Assembly: GCF_009727055.1 (NCBI RefSeq)
Contig: NC_052355.1
Location: forward strand, 4,408,210 to 4,472,209
Direction of reading: 5' to 3'
Source: Benincasa hispida
Taxonomy: Eukaryota > Streptophyta > Magnoliopsida > Cucurbitales > Cucurbitaceae
DNA length: 64,000 nt
Part shown: one piece after another, positions 1 to 13,024 of the stretch
How the letters are laid out: the number at the start of each line of letters is the position of its first letter
Numbering within the stretch: the stretch's first letter is position 1
The notes under the pieces: generated by a model
What the model was told of the DNA's origin: nothing
Seen by the model: only the letters and a program-made list of their open reading frames with translations
Database searches by the model: none
Made by a program: the position numbers and the translations under genes

Positions 1-593
1 ACACTCAGCTAAGCGATGAGCTAAATGACCACATAGCTTTTGCTAGACGATCACATAAATTTTCCTAAACGATTAGGCATCGACCTATACGATAGGTTGT
101 TCCATCTCCCACTTGCTCAATTGTTTACACGATTGTGATTCCTCCGGTTTTCTACCTTAAACCAAGTTCACACAGAGCCCACCCTCTGGATTCTCACACC
201 GAGAATACCAAGGTAACCTTCTTGGTGGTGTCATACTCAACTCGACATTGTCGAGGTTTTGTGGAGGCCATTCGCGGTGTTCGGGGTGTTCGTGACCTTG
301 GCAATCGCTTAGTTCGAGTGTGCGGTGGTCGTGCAGTAGAGCGGTCGTGTTGGACAAACGTTCATATGTTGCTGTGTTATTGTGATTGAGCGTTCCTGAT
401 CAAGGAACTTGAAGATGAGCCTACAAAGGTTTGTTGATTCTTCCCTTGATCTGTAGTAAAGCATGCTGTAATTTCTATTTTTTGCATAACCGTTTGTTTC
501 CGTTTGTGATTGTAATTGTTAAGTTCATATACGATTGAAATTTGGAAAGATCCTTCCGCTGCTCATGGAAATCCTTGTGTTAGATTTCCTTCA
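1..593 (+). mobile_element. Copia LTR, 3' end fragment
   Basis: This stretch matches, in the same order, the last part of the complete Copia LTR at 29377-31457: short CGAT-containing motifs, then the segment around 180-220 that reads 'ctggattctcacaccgagaa', then the terminal 'tttccttca'. It ends at 593 with the family's CA end. The start lies outside the window, so it may be the right LTR of a complete element or a solo LTR. No reading frame of substance is present; the short ORFs here are chance. Confidence 0.75.
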
Positions 594-1138
594 AATCAAA
601 GGACTGCCCTCAAAGGCAGGAGTTTCCAACTCACTCAGGATTGAGGTCATGTTACCTATGGTCATCCTAGTGAAGTGAAGTCTCTGTCATGAACGATGTT
701 ATATAACGAGATTATAACATTTCGTGGTCCGGTCTTATACAAAATCCTTTCTATAGGACGCTTCCGCTTGCATGTCTCCACTTGAATGATCAGGATCAGA
801 CTATTTGTAGTAAGTCACAACATTTGTAACCATTCTAGAAAGTGGGTCGTATCCGTATTGTTACCAGGATAAGATTTCCCTCCTATATCCATGTACTATA
901 GATCATTTTGGTTATCACTTAAGGCATGATCCACCTGTATGTCACCATATACATGCTTATATTACAACGACAACCAGGGATCTTAGTTTATTAGTTTGTG
1001 GTAAAGCAGTTAAAATATTCAATATTCCATAGACAATAGTGAAGAAAAATTCATATATTATTACAACACAAGTGTTTGTTTAATATTGTGTTTACAAACT
1101 ACAGGACCCAACGAGAGTTTAGGGCATCATCCCCAACA
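594..1138 (-). mobile_element. Copia LTR, 5' start fragment, reversed
   Basis: Read on the minus strand, this begins at 1138 with 'tgttggggatgatgccc', the start of the Copia LTR family, and runs through the conserved U3 text found in the LTRs at 27862, 29377 and 44032 (for example 'gtggtccggtcttatac' on the + strand at 723-740). It stops abruptly at 594 against the end of the forward LTR. It is probably an older reversed LTR interrupted by the element whose right end is at 593. Confidence 0.75.
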
Positions 1139-2200
1139 ATGTTTGCATGCAACTATTTATTATAGATTTAAATCTATTCCATTAAACATATAACAATTAT
1201 ATTTTAATGTCATATTAAAACCTATAATTTGCATCTAATGACGTTGATCAAATATAACAATTATATTTATCTAAATAGTATCGTGCTCAATGCAAAGTTC
1301 ATTTTTATTAAAAAAAAGTATAACGCTTATATTTGTCATCCATGAAAATTAAACATACATATTCATCATTTCACATACATTATAACATTTAAAACATTAT
1401 ATGATGCATAAATATGCTTAATTAAAACATACATCAAAATAATATAATACTTATATTATGATGCATGAGCATGCTAATAAAATCATGCAATTATTAAAAA
1501 TATAACACTTATATTAAATATGATGCATGAAAAATTTTGTCCTAATATGAGATTTTAAATCTATATGACATACATTATGCAATATAAATTCATCCAATAA
1601 TTTATATATACATCAAATGCATAATAAATTAAACAGCAAATATTGGACCAAATTTTGACACCCTAAAAATTAATTAAATTAATGTAACTAATTTATATTA
1701 ATCTAATTAATAAAAATAAATGAAATTACAAAAAAAAAAAAACAAGGGAAATATGCTGCAAACACCGGAGAGAGGACTCGATCTCACGACTGCCGGGCTC
1801 TTCGCGTGCGCCTGTGAAGCTCGGAGCGTTGCAACACTGGGGGAGTAGTGTCGCAATGCTATAGATATTGTCCACGTCGAAGAGTCATGATGTTGCAGTC
1901 CAGAAACCTTCTTTCTTTAGCATTTTGCTTCGAACTTTGTCCAAAAACCTTCGTTGTTTCCCCAATTTCTTCAGCAACTCTTGCTCCTCGATCGACACGA
2001 ACTTATAGACTCAATAGAAAAATCTAAATGCCCAAAAAACAACAGGCTCTTACATTTTAATCACATTAAAATGTAAAGCTAAGTGCCAAAAAATGTAAAT
2101 ATCAAATATTGCAAACCTCACATTCAAAATGCAGATTAAAACCCACCGTCCCACACTGATTTTTGTTTAAAAAATACGAAAAAATAAAAATGCAAGTATT
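1139..2200 (-). mobile_element. Copia internal leader remnant, reversed
   Basis: This AT-rich sequence lies between a reversed LTR start (ending 1138) and the primer-binding site of a reversed LTR (2201-2215), so it is what is left of the inside of one element, only about 1.06 kb. It has no gag or pol. It carries several copies of a near-palindrome of the form TATAACRCTTATA, as at 1318-1332, 1441-1456 and 1499-1514, also seen in the leaders at 32520-32870 and 47940-48350. There is no clear polypurine tract next to 1138, so the inside is deleted at that end. Confidence 0.6.
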
Positions 2201-2215
2201 GGCTCTAATACCAAT
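2201..2215 (-). other. Primer-binding site of reversed Copia element
   Basis: The minus strand reads 'attggtattagagcc' directly after the LTR end. This is close to the plant initiator-methionine tRNA primer site (TGGTATCAGAGC) used by most plant Copia elements, with one change. Confidence 0.75.
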
Positions 2216-4026
2216 TGAAGGGAATCGAATTCCAGTGGAAGCCTGAGATTGTCTAGCATTTTGCTTTTCCATTTAATAGAAACAAAATCACAGTAGTCCA
2301 CACAAAAACAATGGGGGATAAACATCATATTCAACATGCTATAGAAGATGGAGAAAAGGGAAAACGAAACTCACCTTTGTTGAATCATGATCTTCTCATA
2401 AATTCCTCTTGTTTGTCTCACGAACACCTCCTCAACGATCTTGGACACCACTATAAGAATAACCTTGTTGTTTTCTAGGAGTCTAAGGGTTAGATGAGTG
2501 GTCTTTAACACATGGAAAAGGAAGAGGTAGAGAGAATTTGTCAAGAGAGAGTAGAGAGGAATTTGGTGGAGGCTAGGTATTTATTTTGTACAATGAAATC
2601 TTTATCCTAAATGAGCTATAAGGATTTATTTATATGGAGAAGGGTAGCATTTCCTTTTCTACCTTTAGTGCTAATTAATTAAATTACTCTTATTTAATTA
2701 ATTGGCACACTAATTAAATAATCATATATTAGATCATATTTAATATATAGTTAATTAATTAACATATAAACATCACATATTTATATGTATCTACCTCTCT
2801 AACATTACAATTAATTAATTATTCATGAATTTAATTCATTTCAATTTAATTTTGAATCTCATTCAAATATTTTTTTATTTTACATAATTTGGATTATAGA
2901 TCACAACTATAATTAACCATTATATATTAATCTCATTAATATAAAATTCTCTCAATTGATTTTAACAATTCAAATAATTCATTTTTACTATCCTTTAGCA
3001 AGCTAACAAAAAAAACCTTATGGACCTATAGATTAGAAGCTCCAATGACGCGAAATTAATTAATTAAACTCTTTAATTAAATTAATCAATATTCATTAAC
3101 TATCGATCACTCCACTAAAGACCGATAATTGTACTCTTTACATTGCAGATATATTTCTGTGTCCATGGATATAATCAATCAACAATGAGTCGACCCTTCA
3201 CAAATCACTCATAACTAACAGCTAGGTCTAATTACTATTTTACCTCTATAGTTACATCTAACTCCTTAAATGCCATTGATACTTCTAATGAACAAACAAT
3301 TTATAGTCGAACTATAAACTAACACCTCTCGGACCAATGAGAGGTTGAGACATCATTGTTCAAGACCCAAAATCAGCTATTAAGTGAGTAATTTTCTACT
3401 TTCCCTAAGATTAGGAAGGAAGTAATTCCATCTTGTGTAGTTATGTTCCTAGCTTCTTACTCGAACAAATCCCCAAAATGGTAGGAGTAAGCTAACATAG
3501 CCACTCTCACCCATACAGATTAAAGGATTTTCCTCATAAACATGAGTTCACAACTCACTCAGGATTAAGGTCAAGTCACATATGGTCATCCTAGTGAAAT
3601 GTAAGTCTCTTCTAGTAACGGTGTTATATAAAGAGACTATTCATTTCGTGGTCCGGTCTTATACAAACTCTTTATATAGAATACCTCCACTCACATGTCT
3701 CCACATGAATGATTAGGATCAGATCATTTGTAGCACTTTACATCAACTGTAACAATTACAAAGCAGACCGTATTTGTAGTGTCACCAGGATAAGGTACCC
3801 AGTTTTATCTATCCACTACAAACCATTTAGGTTATTACTTAAACATGATCGATCCATATGTCAACCACATATATGTTTTAAGTTACGTGAAATAACCTTG
3901 GATCTTAGTTTATTGGATCGAGTTAATGTAGTCTAAATGTTAATGAAATACCTCTTATTTTATTAAATATATGATTTGTATTTACAAACTACAACATAAA
4001 TGAGATTTAAGATACCAAATCCAACA
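2216..4026 (-). mobile_element. Complete Copia LTR, reversed (5' LTR)
   Basis: On the minus strand this 1,811-bp LTR starts with TGTTGG at 4026 and ends with CTTCA at 2216, directly followed by a primer site. It shares the family's conserved blocks with 27862-29376 and 29377-31457, including the region describing the transition at 3100-3200 ('cactccactaaagaccgat'). It is the 5' LTR of an internally deleted element whose opposite LTR is represented by 594-1138. Confidence 0.8.
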
Positions 4027-6658
4027 CGGAACAAATGGCACGGAAGAGTAGGACAAAAACGGATGACCACGGTAAGTTCAGACAACCGAACGAAACGGAT
4101 GATGATTTTTTAATTTTTTTAAATAAAGATAAAGTAAAAATAAAATAAATAAAACATTTTTTTAATAAAAAATATTCCCCACACACACCTCGTCATGCCA
4201 CACACATATGGAATGACCACCATATCCACATTTGCCTACCCCTCATCCCTTCCAAACCTCAATAACCACCATACTTCCCTTTTCCTTCATTAAAAAAAAT
4301 AAATTTTCACCAACAATCCATCATTTCATTCACCAAAACTCCAGTAATCTTGTCATTCTCATAATAATTATTTATGATTCCATTTTTCAACATAAATAAA
4401 AAAAACTATAGCAAGATTAAATATGGTTTTAAATTGCTGAAAAAAAAAGCAAGAAAAAAAATGTATCGACAACTAGTACTAATATAGACGTTGATAGAAC
4501 TCTATCAATGTATATTGGTATTAGAAATCTATACCTAATAGACAATGATTTAGATCAATCTCAATTCATGTCATTTTCTCTGCATATTCCTACATCTCAA
4601 TTCAGAACAAAAACCAGGAAAAAAAAAAAGAGATTAAACACATAAACAGGGAAAATATAGACCAAGTTCACTCAAAAAGATGTTTCACCTCATCTCCCTA
4701 TTTTTGTCCCTGAAATCGCTTAGAAGATGCTTCACCTCGCCTCCCTGTTGTGAGCTTATTTAAATATGCTTGTGATAAAAAAACAAACATTGAATGATGG
4801 ACGTTGACCGATTGTCCAATTGTCAATGATTGATGAAAATCGTTGATCCAACCGCTAATTGATCGATTATTCGAAATTGTGAAGATGATCAAAGATATGT
4901 AATCAGAAAATCATAAAGAAGATTGAGTCAAATTGAGCGTCAATGCTTCTGATCGATTGTCAATTCTTCAATGCTTGTGATCTATTTTTTAAATAAAAAA
5001 AAAAATCGTGCGTGAAAATATTTTAAGATACAAGATCGTGAAATAATTTGAGATGCATGTAATATTTGGATTCAAATCACTTGTGATTTTAACATATTCG
5101 AATGTCAATTAAGCTATGCTCGATTTGACGATAATTATATCACATTTTAAACTAGAAAACAATTTTTAAAAAATTATATCTTCTCTCTAAAATATTTTTA
5201 AAACGTAAGTATTTTTTAAAATTACTTAAAGGACCTTTTAAACATATTTTTAAAGGCTCCAAGACTAGTAGACAACCTAATTTAAAAAAATTTAAGGACT
5301 AAAAAAATGTATATAAAAAATCCAAGAACAAACTCGAGAACTAAAAAATATCAACACTATATTGAAGAGCATAAGCATGCAAGCAACTGACATCTTTCTT
5401 CACATTCCATAGATTTTCTTCTTCTTCTTCTTCTTCTTTTTGAAAAAATCCACATTTGCCATTTGTTTCTTGAGAATATAAATATCCGAAATTTATATAT
5501 ACTTAAATCTATATATTTAGATAATCATGTTTGAAATATTTTTAAAGATATCTAAAAATGCTTTGATGACTGTGTTTCTTTTGAACATTTATACTCAGGA
5601 ATGTCTTAGATTAATATAATATTCTAAGAATGTCCTTAACATCAGTAATTTATAATTAATTTAATATGGTTTGAACTTATATAACTAATTGTTTTGATTA
5701 GTTTGAATTTTTTTTTAATTAATATAATTTTGACTATTGGATAATTGTTTTAAATGACAACTAAAAATATTATCAAATATAGAAAAACTATCACTCTCTA
5801 TCAATGATAGAACTCATGGCAGTGATAAACACAAAAATCTATAAAACTTATATCTCAAAAAGGCATCCAAAGCTCTAGAGATGCTCTTTGTATGAGAATC
5901 TTAGGATGTCCAAGAATCTCCAGATATCTTCAGACATATTACATTATACCAAAATAAATGTGATAATTTAGATGTTCACTCTATAAAAATCTTGGATTCC
6001 CATGTGAATTAGGTGCACAGTTCGGAAAAATAAGAATGCTGCAGAAATCTGAGTGATGATAAAGAAAATTATCATTATAAATAGTTCACTTTCAAGATAT
6101 ACATATCAATAATATAAAGTTTCATGAGGTGTTCAAAATCTTCAAACACAATGAATTACGTTCATAACTAAATCATATTTTAAAACTATTTAAACCACAT
6201 GGAATACATGCAGAAACTAGTTGAACTTCGAACCACGTGCATCATATGCATAAACTGGTTGATTAAAAAGTGAGGTTACAGCCATATAGTCATGTTACAA
6301 AATACTTAGTCAAGGGTAAGCTTACCCATGGTGATTAGCCAAGACGTAACATAATCCCCTGCTGCTCCCCCACGAACAGTACACAGCTTCAGCTACAGTC
6401 TTAACCTAACTAGCTATTGGAGGAGAATTTCCATTTCTTCCCTTCCTAGTATATATGTTATCGATACAAGTTTAAATAGTTCCCAACCAACCTCCCAAGT
6501 CCCAACCCAACAAAATAAAACAACATTTACAAAACCGATAGCCCAAAAGAATTTCTTACTGTCAGAACGTTCCAAAATATATGTAGGACGGGGAAGTACT
6601 CCCTGAAATTCACAACTTCCGCTCCCGTACGAACGAAACCATCTACGGTCACAAAAGA
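4027..6658. other. Intergenic stretch without recognised gene
   Basis: About 2.6 kb of AT-rich sequence between the Copia LTR and the last exon of the glycosylase gene. I see no coding region, only short chance ORFs, several A/T runs and one (TTC)n tract. The last few hundred bases before 6659 probably contain the 3' UTR of the glycosylase gene, but I could not place a poly(A) site. Confidence 0.5.
5416..5437. repeat. (TTC)n microsatellite
   Basis: A perfect run of about seven TTC units in AT-rich intergenic DNA. Confidence 0.85.
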
Positions 6659-9600
6659 TCAGAGCAGGTGTCTGATGCTGTGGAGAAACTCCCAGTAATA
6701 ATTAAGCATGTGATCTTTAGGATCTACTTCATTCCAATATCCGGTGCAGAATATCGCATGTGCATCAGCTCCATACCTGTCTCAAATAACATCCTAAGCT
6801 CAATAATAAAACGTAAGAAACAAACCAATATCATAATATTTATAGAATAATGAGTAATACAAGAAGAATAATATAAGTAATTCAAGTAGCTAAATGTCTA
6901 CCTCGAGCTACTAAATTAAGAACTTAACATTCAAGAACTTCCTTTCTACCTCAAGCTACTAATTTAAGCCCAAAGTATCCTCAACGTGAACCAAAACAAA
7001 ACGATCTTTGCCACAATATTATAAATACTGTCTACTACTACAAGCATTCACGTTGCAGTTTATGTGAGGTGTTCCACTTTTATAGAAATCAAAATAAAAC
7101 CCAACTATATTGAAATAAAACTTCCTTTCTTGAGATCACTCTCATAGGAATGCTATTAGGATAGAAATAGGGATGCTAGTATGTATTAAGGGCATGTTAG
7201 TAATTAGTTAAGAAGTTTGGTCATAAATATCATGATTGTGAATGGAGGGTAGATATTATTTTGGTGAGTAATTTAGGGCTTGAGAGAAATTTCAAGAGAG
7301 GGAGGATCCAAGGTATCTTTCTTGTGAGACCTCCTATTCTGCATACTTATTAGGAAGAGCAGAAAAGGGGAATTCATCCCCGACAACGGGTTAGTGGAAT
7401 GTATGAATTTGTTAAGAGTTGTATGGGGTTGGGAAGGGGTTTATGTAGGGTTTTTGTGAAGGGGAGCTGATTATCAAAATTGTAGGAGTCCCTAGAAACA
7501 TCTCAAATGAATCGGGAGTTGTCCTGCTTTCAAGTTTCCTTTATATTTTACTATTTCGTTCACTTGTTGACTGTAGGAACTTGGTGAACATTTCTGAATG
7601 CAAGAAGGAGAAGATACCTAACACATTACCCGCCCCTAAAACACACCTTGTCTTCGTTCGAGGTGTCACTATACAAAGAGAATATTCAAAATTGGTTGGT
7701 TGGCATCCTATTGAAACTTAGCCCTGCAAATATAAAACCTAGCTAAGGTAGTGTGTTGATGGGCAGCAATGGATGGTGGTGGACGACAATAAGCCAACTG
7801 TCCTACCAATTGACGATGGGGTGGAGGATACGACAGACGATGGCAAGCTGCATCGATCAGGATGAAAACACAGAGGACAACAGTTGGCAAAGAGTTATAG
7901 ATGGCTTTGGACAAGTACTATTGTGGTTAGAGTTTCTTCTTGGGTAAAACAGACAAACCTGGCCCAAAGCTCAATTTTGTATAACCACCCCTTATTTTGT
8001 CTTTTTTGAAAGGAAATACAACTTTTCATTAATATAATGAAAAAGAGTCCAACACTCAAAATACAAGGAAACAAAAAGATCAAACAGAAAGCATTAACAG
8101 TACAATCTCAAGATTAACTTGCACTAGAACAATAACTAATCAGAGAAATTAAAGCACCCCAATTCAAACATATACCTTGAACAGAAAAATAACTTAGAAA
8201 GAGAACACCAAGAAAAAGCATTGATCCTTGCAACTTCAAAACAATCAAGCCAGTGGAGGGATTTATCATGAAAAACTCTTTGATTTCTCTCAAACCAAAT
8301 TTCAGCGAGTAAAGCTTTGATAGCATTAGACCATAGCAATTGAGACTTAGGCTTCACTGAAGGTCCAACAAGAACTTGAGTAAAATTTTCTTTGAAAGAC
8401 TCCAAAGGCCCGATGAAGATAAAAATTGAAAGCATTTCTTTCAACCGCCGACGAAAAATAACAATAAAAAAAACAAGTGCACAAGGCCTTCACTTGCAGT
8501 CATACAAAGTGGACAAATAAAAGGAGATAGATAGTGAGATGGAAGCTTCCTTTGGAGGATAGAGGAACAATTTAAAGTTTCAAAGATCATAGCCCCAGAG
8601 AGTACATTGATTCTCATGGGGCTATTTGACTTTCACAGTCCTTTATAAACTTCTTTATCCATGACTTTGGATGCAGCCAAGTGTTTGAATAACGATTTGA
8701 CCAAGGATCTTCCACATGTATCCCAACTCCAAACACCAGCCCCTTCTTTTGTCTTTGACATAAAAGGTGCCTTACCAATCTTTTTTGAATTCAGCCCAAG
8801 CAAGTGAACCCTATCAATTCATGAACCTTCTTTCTTCTCAGAATGGATGCCACAACAAACGACAAACTTTAAATCTACACAACTTACGTCAACGATTTAT
8901 TCATGCCTGTCCCATTCTGATCCCTTGGCATGCCTCTTCTTGAAACTTATATCAATGTCTCCACCATAACTCATTTTATCCGACCATAACAAGCTTCCCC
9001 TTTGGCCATGACTTCTATCAATCTTTTCTTCTTTAATTTTCTCCATTTTGTTATGATGGTCTGCCATTTCTATCAAACTTTGTGGCAGTTGAAGTGTCAC
9101 TCTCTCCACAACTTCACCTTTCCCCTCAAAATCATCAATGGTCAATCTCTCTTCAGACATTCGACCTTTATTGTGACATACAGCTTTCAAACTTCAATAA
9201 AGTTTAGGTTGGTGTCTCATCTCCTTTGTTTGATCTCATTCATTATCGTTTTCTGCATTAGCTTCATTTTACAACCTCGATGTTTCACGATTCTCCATCT
9301 CCATAGCCTCCGACGATCTGACAGGAGTTCGTATTCTTAGACTCAATCATCTTGTTTGTTCCTTTTCTTCCTTTGTTCCTGCGTGGACTTTCATAATGTT
9401 CTTCCTCCACAATTTGTTTAGTCTCTACTTTTTCCTCCTTTACCTCTGCAATGTCCTCTCAAATTTCCATGAATGTTTGTGCAATTGCATCTCGCATAGC
9501 ATCTTGGATAGATTGAAACATCGAATACATTGGCTCCATCAATTGATCTTTGAACCCCCTTAATTTCTTCACGTAAAAATATCACAATCTCTTCAAAAAT

Positions 9601-12600
9601 ATTTTTCATCTAACTTCATGATCAGAATCCAACGGTTTTGATACCAATTTGACAGAATGCAAAACAAAACCAAACTATATTGAAATCTAAAAGATGAATT
9701 TTCAAGATAAACAAAGTAATTTAGAGAACTTGAACCCTCTCTTATACACCCTACTATCTATAACGAACTAGCATAACCAATTCTCTTGTCAACTATTAAT
9801 CTACCCTTACAATCCTAATCATATTCCCAATCATATCCTAATACCATTCCTATCTTTCCCTCAATTCCTTCTCCATTACTGCACCATTCTCCTCCTCCTT
9901 GATAGTAACATACTCAGAATGCCAAATTGGAACGAATGAAACAAAACAATTTCAATGTAATATTTATACTGATAACAAGTACAGGATACATTCACTAGGC
10001 TAGTCTGATAAAGAGTGCTAACTTCCCTCCCACCCACACACAAAATCTAACCCACCATTCACTTGTATATTTCATAAATTTAAATTAGCATGTGTCCTCC
10101 CCTAGGCCCAAACTAATTTCCTAAGGCTATTTCTGGGGCCGAGTTCCCGCTTTTTCCTTGCCCTTTATACACTCTTACAAAGGGTGGCTTAACAGCAAGT
10201 TCTTCCACAATATGCTTGTGTGGTTAATTCCAACAATATAAGGTTGACTAAAATGTTTCCCAAAGAAGCAAAGCTAAAATTATGATGGTGCAAATGGCTA
10301 GTTTGGTTTTTGAAGAATGTCTATGTTAGTCTGTCAAGATGTGGAAAAAAAGTCATTTTGCGAGACAAAAAGGAAAGGAAACAACACTTAATGCCATCTG
10401 AGACCACTACACTCTCCCCCTTCCATGACATATTGAGCATAAGCATAGATATTTACAAGTAGCGAAACATGGTCAGTGAGAAGACGTTTGTGATTCACCA
10501 CCATCATAAGCCTTTAATGATGGACAAGTTCCTCATTTGAGTTTTGGGACATGACTAAAATAAGCACTGAAAACTGAAATAGAATAATCAACAAGAAAGT
10601 GTACAAGGATAAGCTAAATTACTTGCCAACACCAGGAAGCTGGGTGACATGGCTCCAAGTTTCTTTTAAATACATCTCAGATAAAAGTTGCATTGTTCGT
10701 GATCTTTTTCTTTGTAAACCAAGAGGTCGAATGATATCTTCTATCTGCTCTTGTGATACGTCCAAAGTAGCCTTTGGATTGGGACACAACTTAAAGAGTT
10801 TAGGTATCACTTCTTTTGCCTGCAATTTTCAAAATGACAGATCACACTTAGAGTCAAATTGGAAGTTTTCAGGAAAAAAAAAAAAAAAGAAGAAGCAAAA
10901 CCTATAGGACCAAGGGTGCATAATCAGGAAACAAAGAGATGAAATTATCAATTATGAGTTAACAAGTTGGCAAAGAAACCAGCAATGGCAAAAAGTTAAT
11001 GTAGCAATCACATTGCTCCAAGTTTTGGTTGTAATAATATCATTTGAGTTTAGTTCCCCCACCATTCATAAATACATGTAGGACCAACAAAATGATAGAT
11101 CCAACAGACTTGCACAACCATGGACCAAATACCAGGTATAGGAACCTCACTCTTTAGGGAACAAAGATGTGCATCAACGATGATATTACAGATTTTTACA
11201 TATGTATCATTTATATATATAAAAAACTTTTACCTTCTACTCACATAGAAGTAGGACCAAAATTTTTCAGATTTCCTTTTAAACACAAGACAAAGTTTTC
11301 ATTGATATTTGAACAGTCAACACTAATATAAAGAATTCCCTTTAAGAGTTTACAAGAAAGCAGGAGAATAAGAGTTCAGTTAATCACAGTTCAGTTAATC
11401 ACACTTGAAGAATGATAACAAAGATTCACTAGAAGTAGCACACATAATTGCGGTTTGACCTAATTTAGTTTCAGCCTATTATCCTCTTCAATTAATCCTT
11501 GGTTTCTGTCCCTCCAAATTCTGCAAAAGAAAAAAAAAATCTTTATAAACTGATAGACACCCAGTTCCCAAAGTGAGGGGTGGGTCTACTACTTGGTGTT
11601 GCGCGTGTATTATCGCTGGACCCAGGAAATGTGAGTTAGTTAGGTAGCTGACGGTATGTTGTGATTTGGAAAGGGAAATGAGTATATGAGAGAGTCGGCT
11701 TTACTCCATAAGTATGTTGCGGAGCAGGTTAAAATGAGATGATGCTTATCCGTTTTTCCCTGTTTATTTGGTTCAAAGATATAGTTGAACTTCATTTATG
11801 TCGTGGAGTAGCAAAACTGTAATGAAAGCAAATTGAGTTCATGTGCTATTATGAAATATAATACAATGTGAAATTAGAAATTGCATACAAGATCAAGTAA
11901 ATGGATAGCGGATTGATAAATACCTGTTGCCCAGATGTCCGGTTAAGGAGCATACATATGACTAGAACCCGCCAAGGGTCGTACGCATGATCCTGTTGGA
12001 GAAGGCGAATTCCAGAGGGAGGAGGCTTCCATGTATCGTCTGACGATTTCCTTCTATAAGCTTCCAAAGACAACTCTGCAGCAGTAAGAGTTGTCCGAGG
12101 TTTCGAAGAACTTGTTTTATCCCTTTGTTTCCTTTCATTGACTGGTTTACGGACCCTTTTCCCAGATTTGGCACGCTGATTTATCTGCTTCGTAGCCTCT
12201 CGATCCACTTCAATATTCTTTTCTGAATTTTGGAAATAGCGCGAAACAATCCGCACTCGTTTATCTGTTCCTGACTTCTGAATAGAGCGTGAAGCTTTTC
12301 CCATTGAATGTTGATTTGTTTTTGAGTTATCGGAGCTGGGGTCTACGTCTTTCCTCCTCCTTTTGCTTGATCTTTTACTTGGCTGCTCTGTGAGATTGAC
12401 ATCCTCATCCTCATCCTCATTATGTGCTACTCGTTTCTTCACCGATTTCTGAAAGTATCGTGAGACAAATCGTTCTCCTTGTTGGGTTGATTTTGAGTTT
12501 TGGAAATAACGCGAAGCCATACGGGCCCCTTCTTGAACTGGTTCTGAATTTAGGACAGAATGCGAAGTTGGTTGCGCTATTTTTTGATCAAATCCGAACT

Positions 12601-13024
12601 CTCGGTAAAAATTTAAGATCCTACGAGCTAGTGGAGGCTTTTTTGGCGGTTGAAGGGCTGGTTTTGCATTCTGAAGATCCTCTAGTGTTAATATAGGAGG
12701 CTCGTACACATCAGAAGATGGGGATGATATCGGAATCTCCTGAAAAGGGCAAATCGGAATCTCGCGGGATAAGGATTTGTTCTGATGATTCTTGGGTTCT
12801 GAAGCTTGGAGATCCTCACGAGTTGCAATTGGAGAGTGTTGGGGTATGAGAATCGTCGTGTTTTGGGTAAAATCCTGGGACGTAGGGTTTTGTTGAGATG
12901 ATTTGGAGGGGCATCTGGAACGAGAACTACCTCGAAAGGCGAATTGAGAAAACAAATCATCGGGATACGAAGAAGACGATGGAGGGGTGAGGTTTGAATT
13001 GATGCTTGCTGTTGCAGCAGTCAT
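6659..13024 (-). CDS. MBD4L: MBD4-like DNA glycosylase (HhH-GPD), three exons
   Basis: Exons on the minus strand: 13024-11924, 10819-10623 and 6776-6659 (stop TGA 6659-6661); 1,416 nt, 471 residues. Introns are GT-AG: donor CAG|GTATTT after residue 367, acceptor TTGCAG|GC; second donor GGCAA|GTAA with acceptor GACAG|GTATGG splitting the codon for Lys433. Residues 1-320 are low-complexity and polar, with a basic nuclear-localisation-like stretch KRSSKRRRK (217-225) and three copies of SRYFQ(N/K)S. The C-terminal ~145 residues are the glycosylase domain: W332 region, [17 protein letters not shown] (349-365), helix-hairpin-helix LPGVGKYGAD (428-437), and PKDHMLN, whose Asp454 aligns with the catalytic Asp of MBD4 enzymes. 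Family role: excision of uracil or thymine from G mispairs in nuclear base-excision repair. Plant members lack the methyl-CpG-binding domain, as here. The start ATG has a good context and opens the long exon. Expression was not testable. Confidence 0.9.
7624..7640 (-). other. Polypurine tract of the intronic Gypsy element
   Basis: Minus strand TTTTAGGGGCGGGTAATG-like purine-rich run immediately before the LTR start TGTTAGG at 7623. It marks the plus-strand priming site and fixes the reversed orientation of the element. Confidence 0.55.
7965..8850 (-). pseudogene. LINE reverse transcriptase, C-terminal fragment
   Basis: Minus-strand translation in two frames gives the C-terminal zinc-binding region of plant non-LTR retrotransposons. 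Around 8580-8450 is a C-P-L-C...H-L-F-F block, and 8444-8190 encodes [19 protein letters not shown] followed by a WCSLSKLF motif, typical of this family. A frameshift lies near 8190, and stops occur upstream of 8560. Only the last part of ORF2 remains, as expected of a 5'-truncated LINE. The 3' end near 7970 lacks a clean poly(A). It lies inside the decayed Gypsy element in intron 2. Confidence 0.75.
9921..10622. other. Intron 2 sequence without recognised element
   Basis: Remaining 5' part of the second intron of the glycosylase gene, between the LTR remnant and exon 2. It is AT-rich, with no coding potential seen. Confidence 0.5.
10820..11923 (-). other. Intron 1 of the MBD4-like gene
   Basis: A GT-AG intron of 1,104 bp between exons 1 and 2. 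Near 11374-11402 the 16-bp text 'agttcagttaatcaca' is repeated in tandem. No transposon was recognised within it. Confidence 0.75.

Larger units (their letters stand above)
7080..9920 (-). mobile_element. Decayed Gypsy-type LTR retrotransposon in intron 2
   Basis: Inside the second intron of the glycosylase gene. On the minus strand a 5' LTR remnant (about 9920-9650) ends 'gcattctgtca', followed by a primer-site-like 'aattggtatcaaaaccg' (9649-9633) and a short gag-like start. At the other end a purine-rich tract (7640-7624 on the minus strand, TTTTAGGGGCGGGTAATG) precedes an LTR starting TGTTAGG at 7623. Both LTRs end with similar text ('caatatagtttggttttgttttg' type). pol is absent and a LINE fragment replaces part of the inside. 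The two LTRs differ greatly in length and sequence, so this is old. Lineage is uncertain; the 'gaggtg...aaggtgt' text before the purine tract resembles chromoviruses. Confidence 0.55.
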
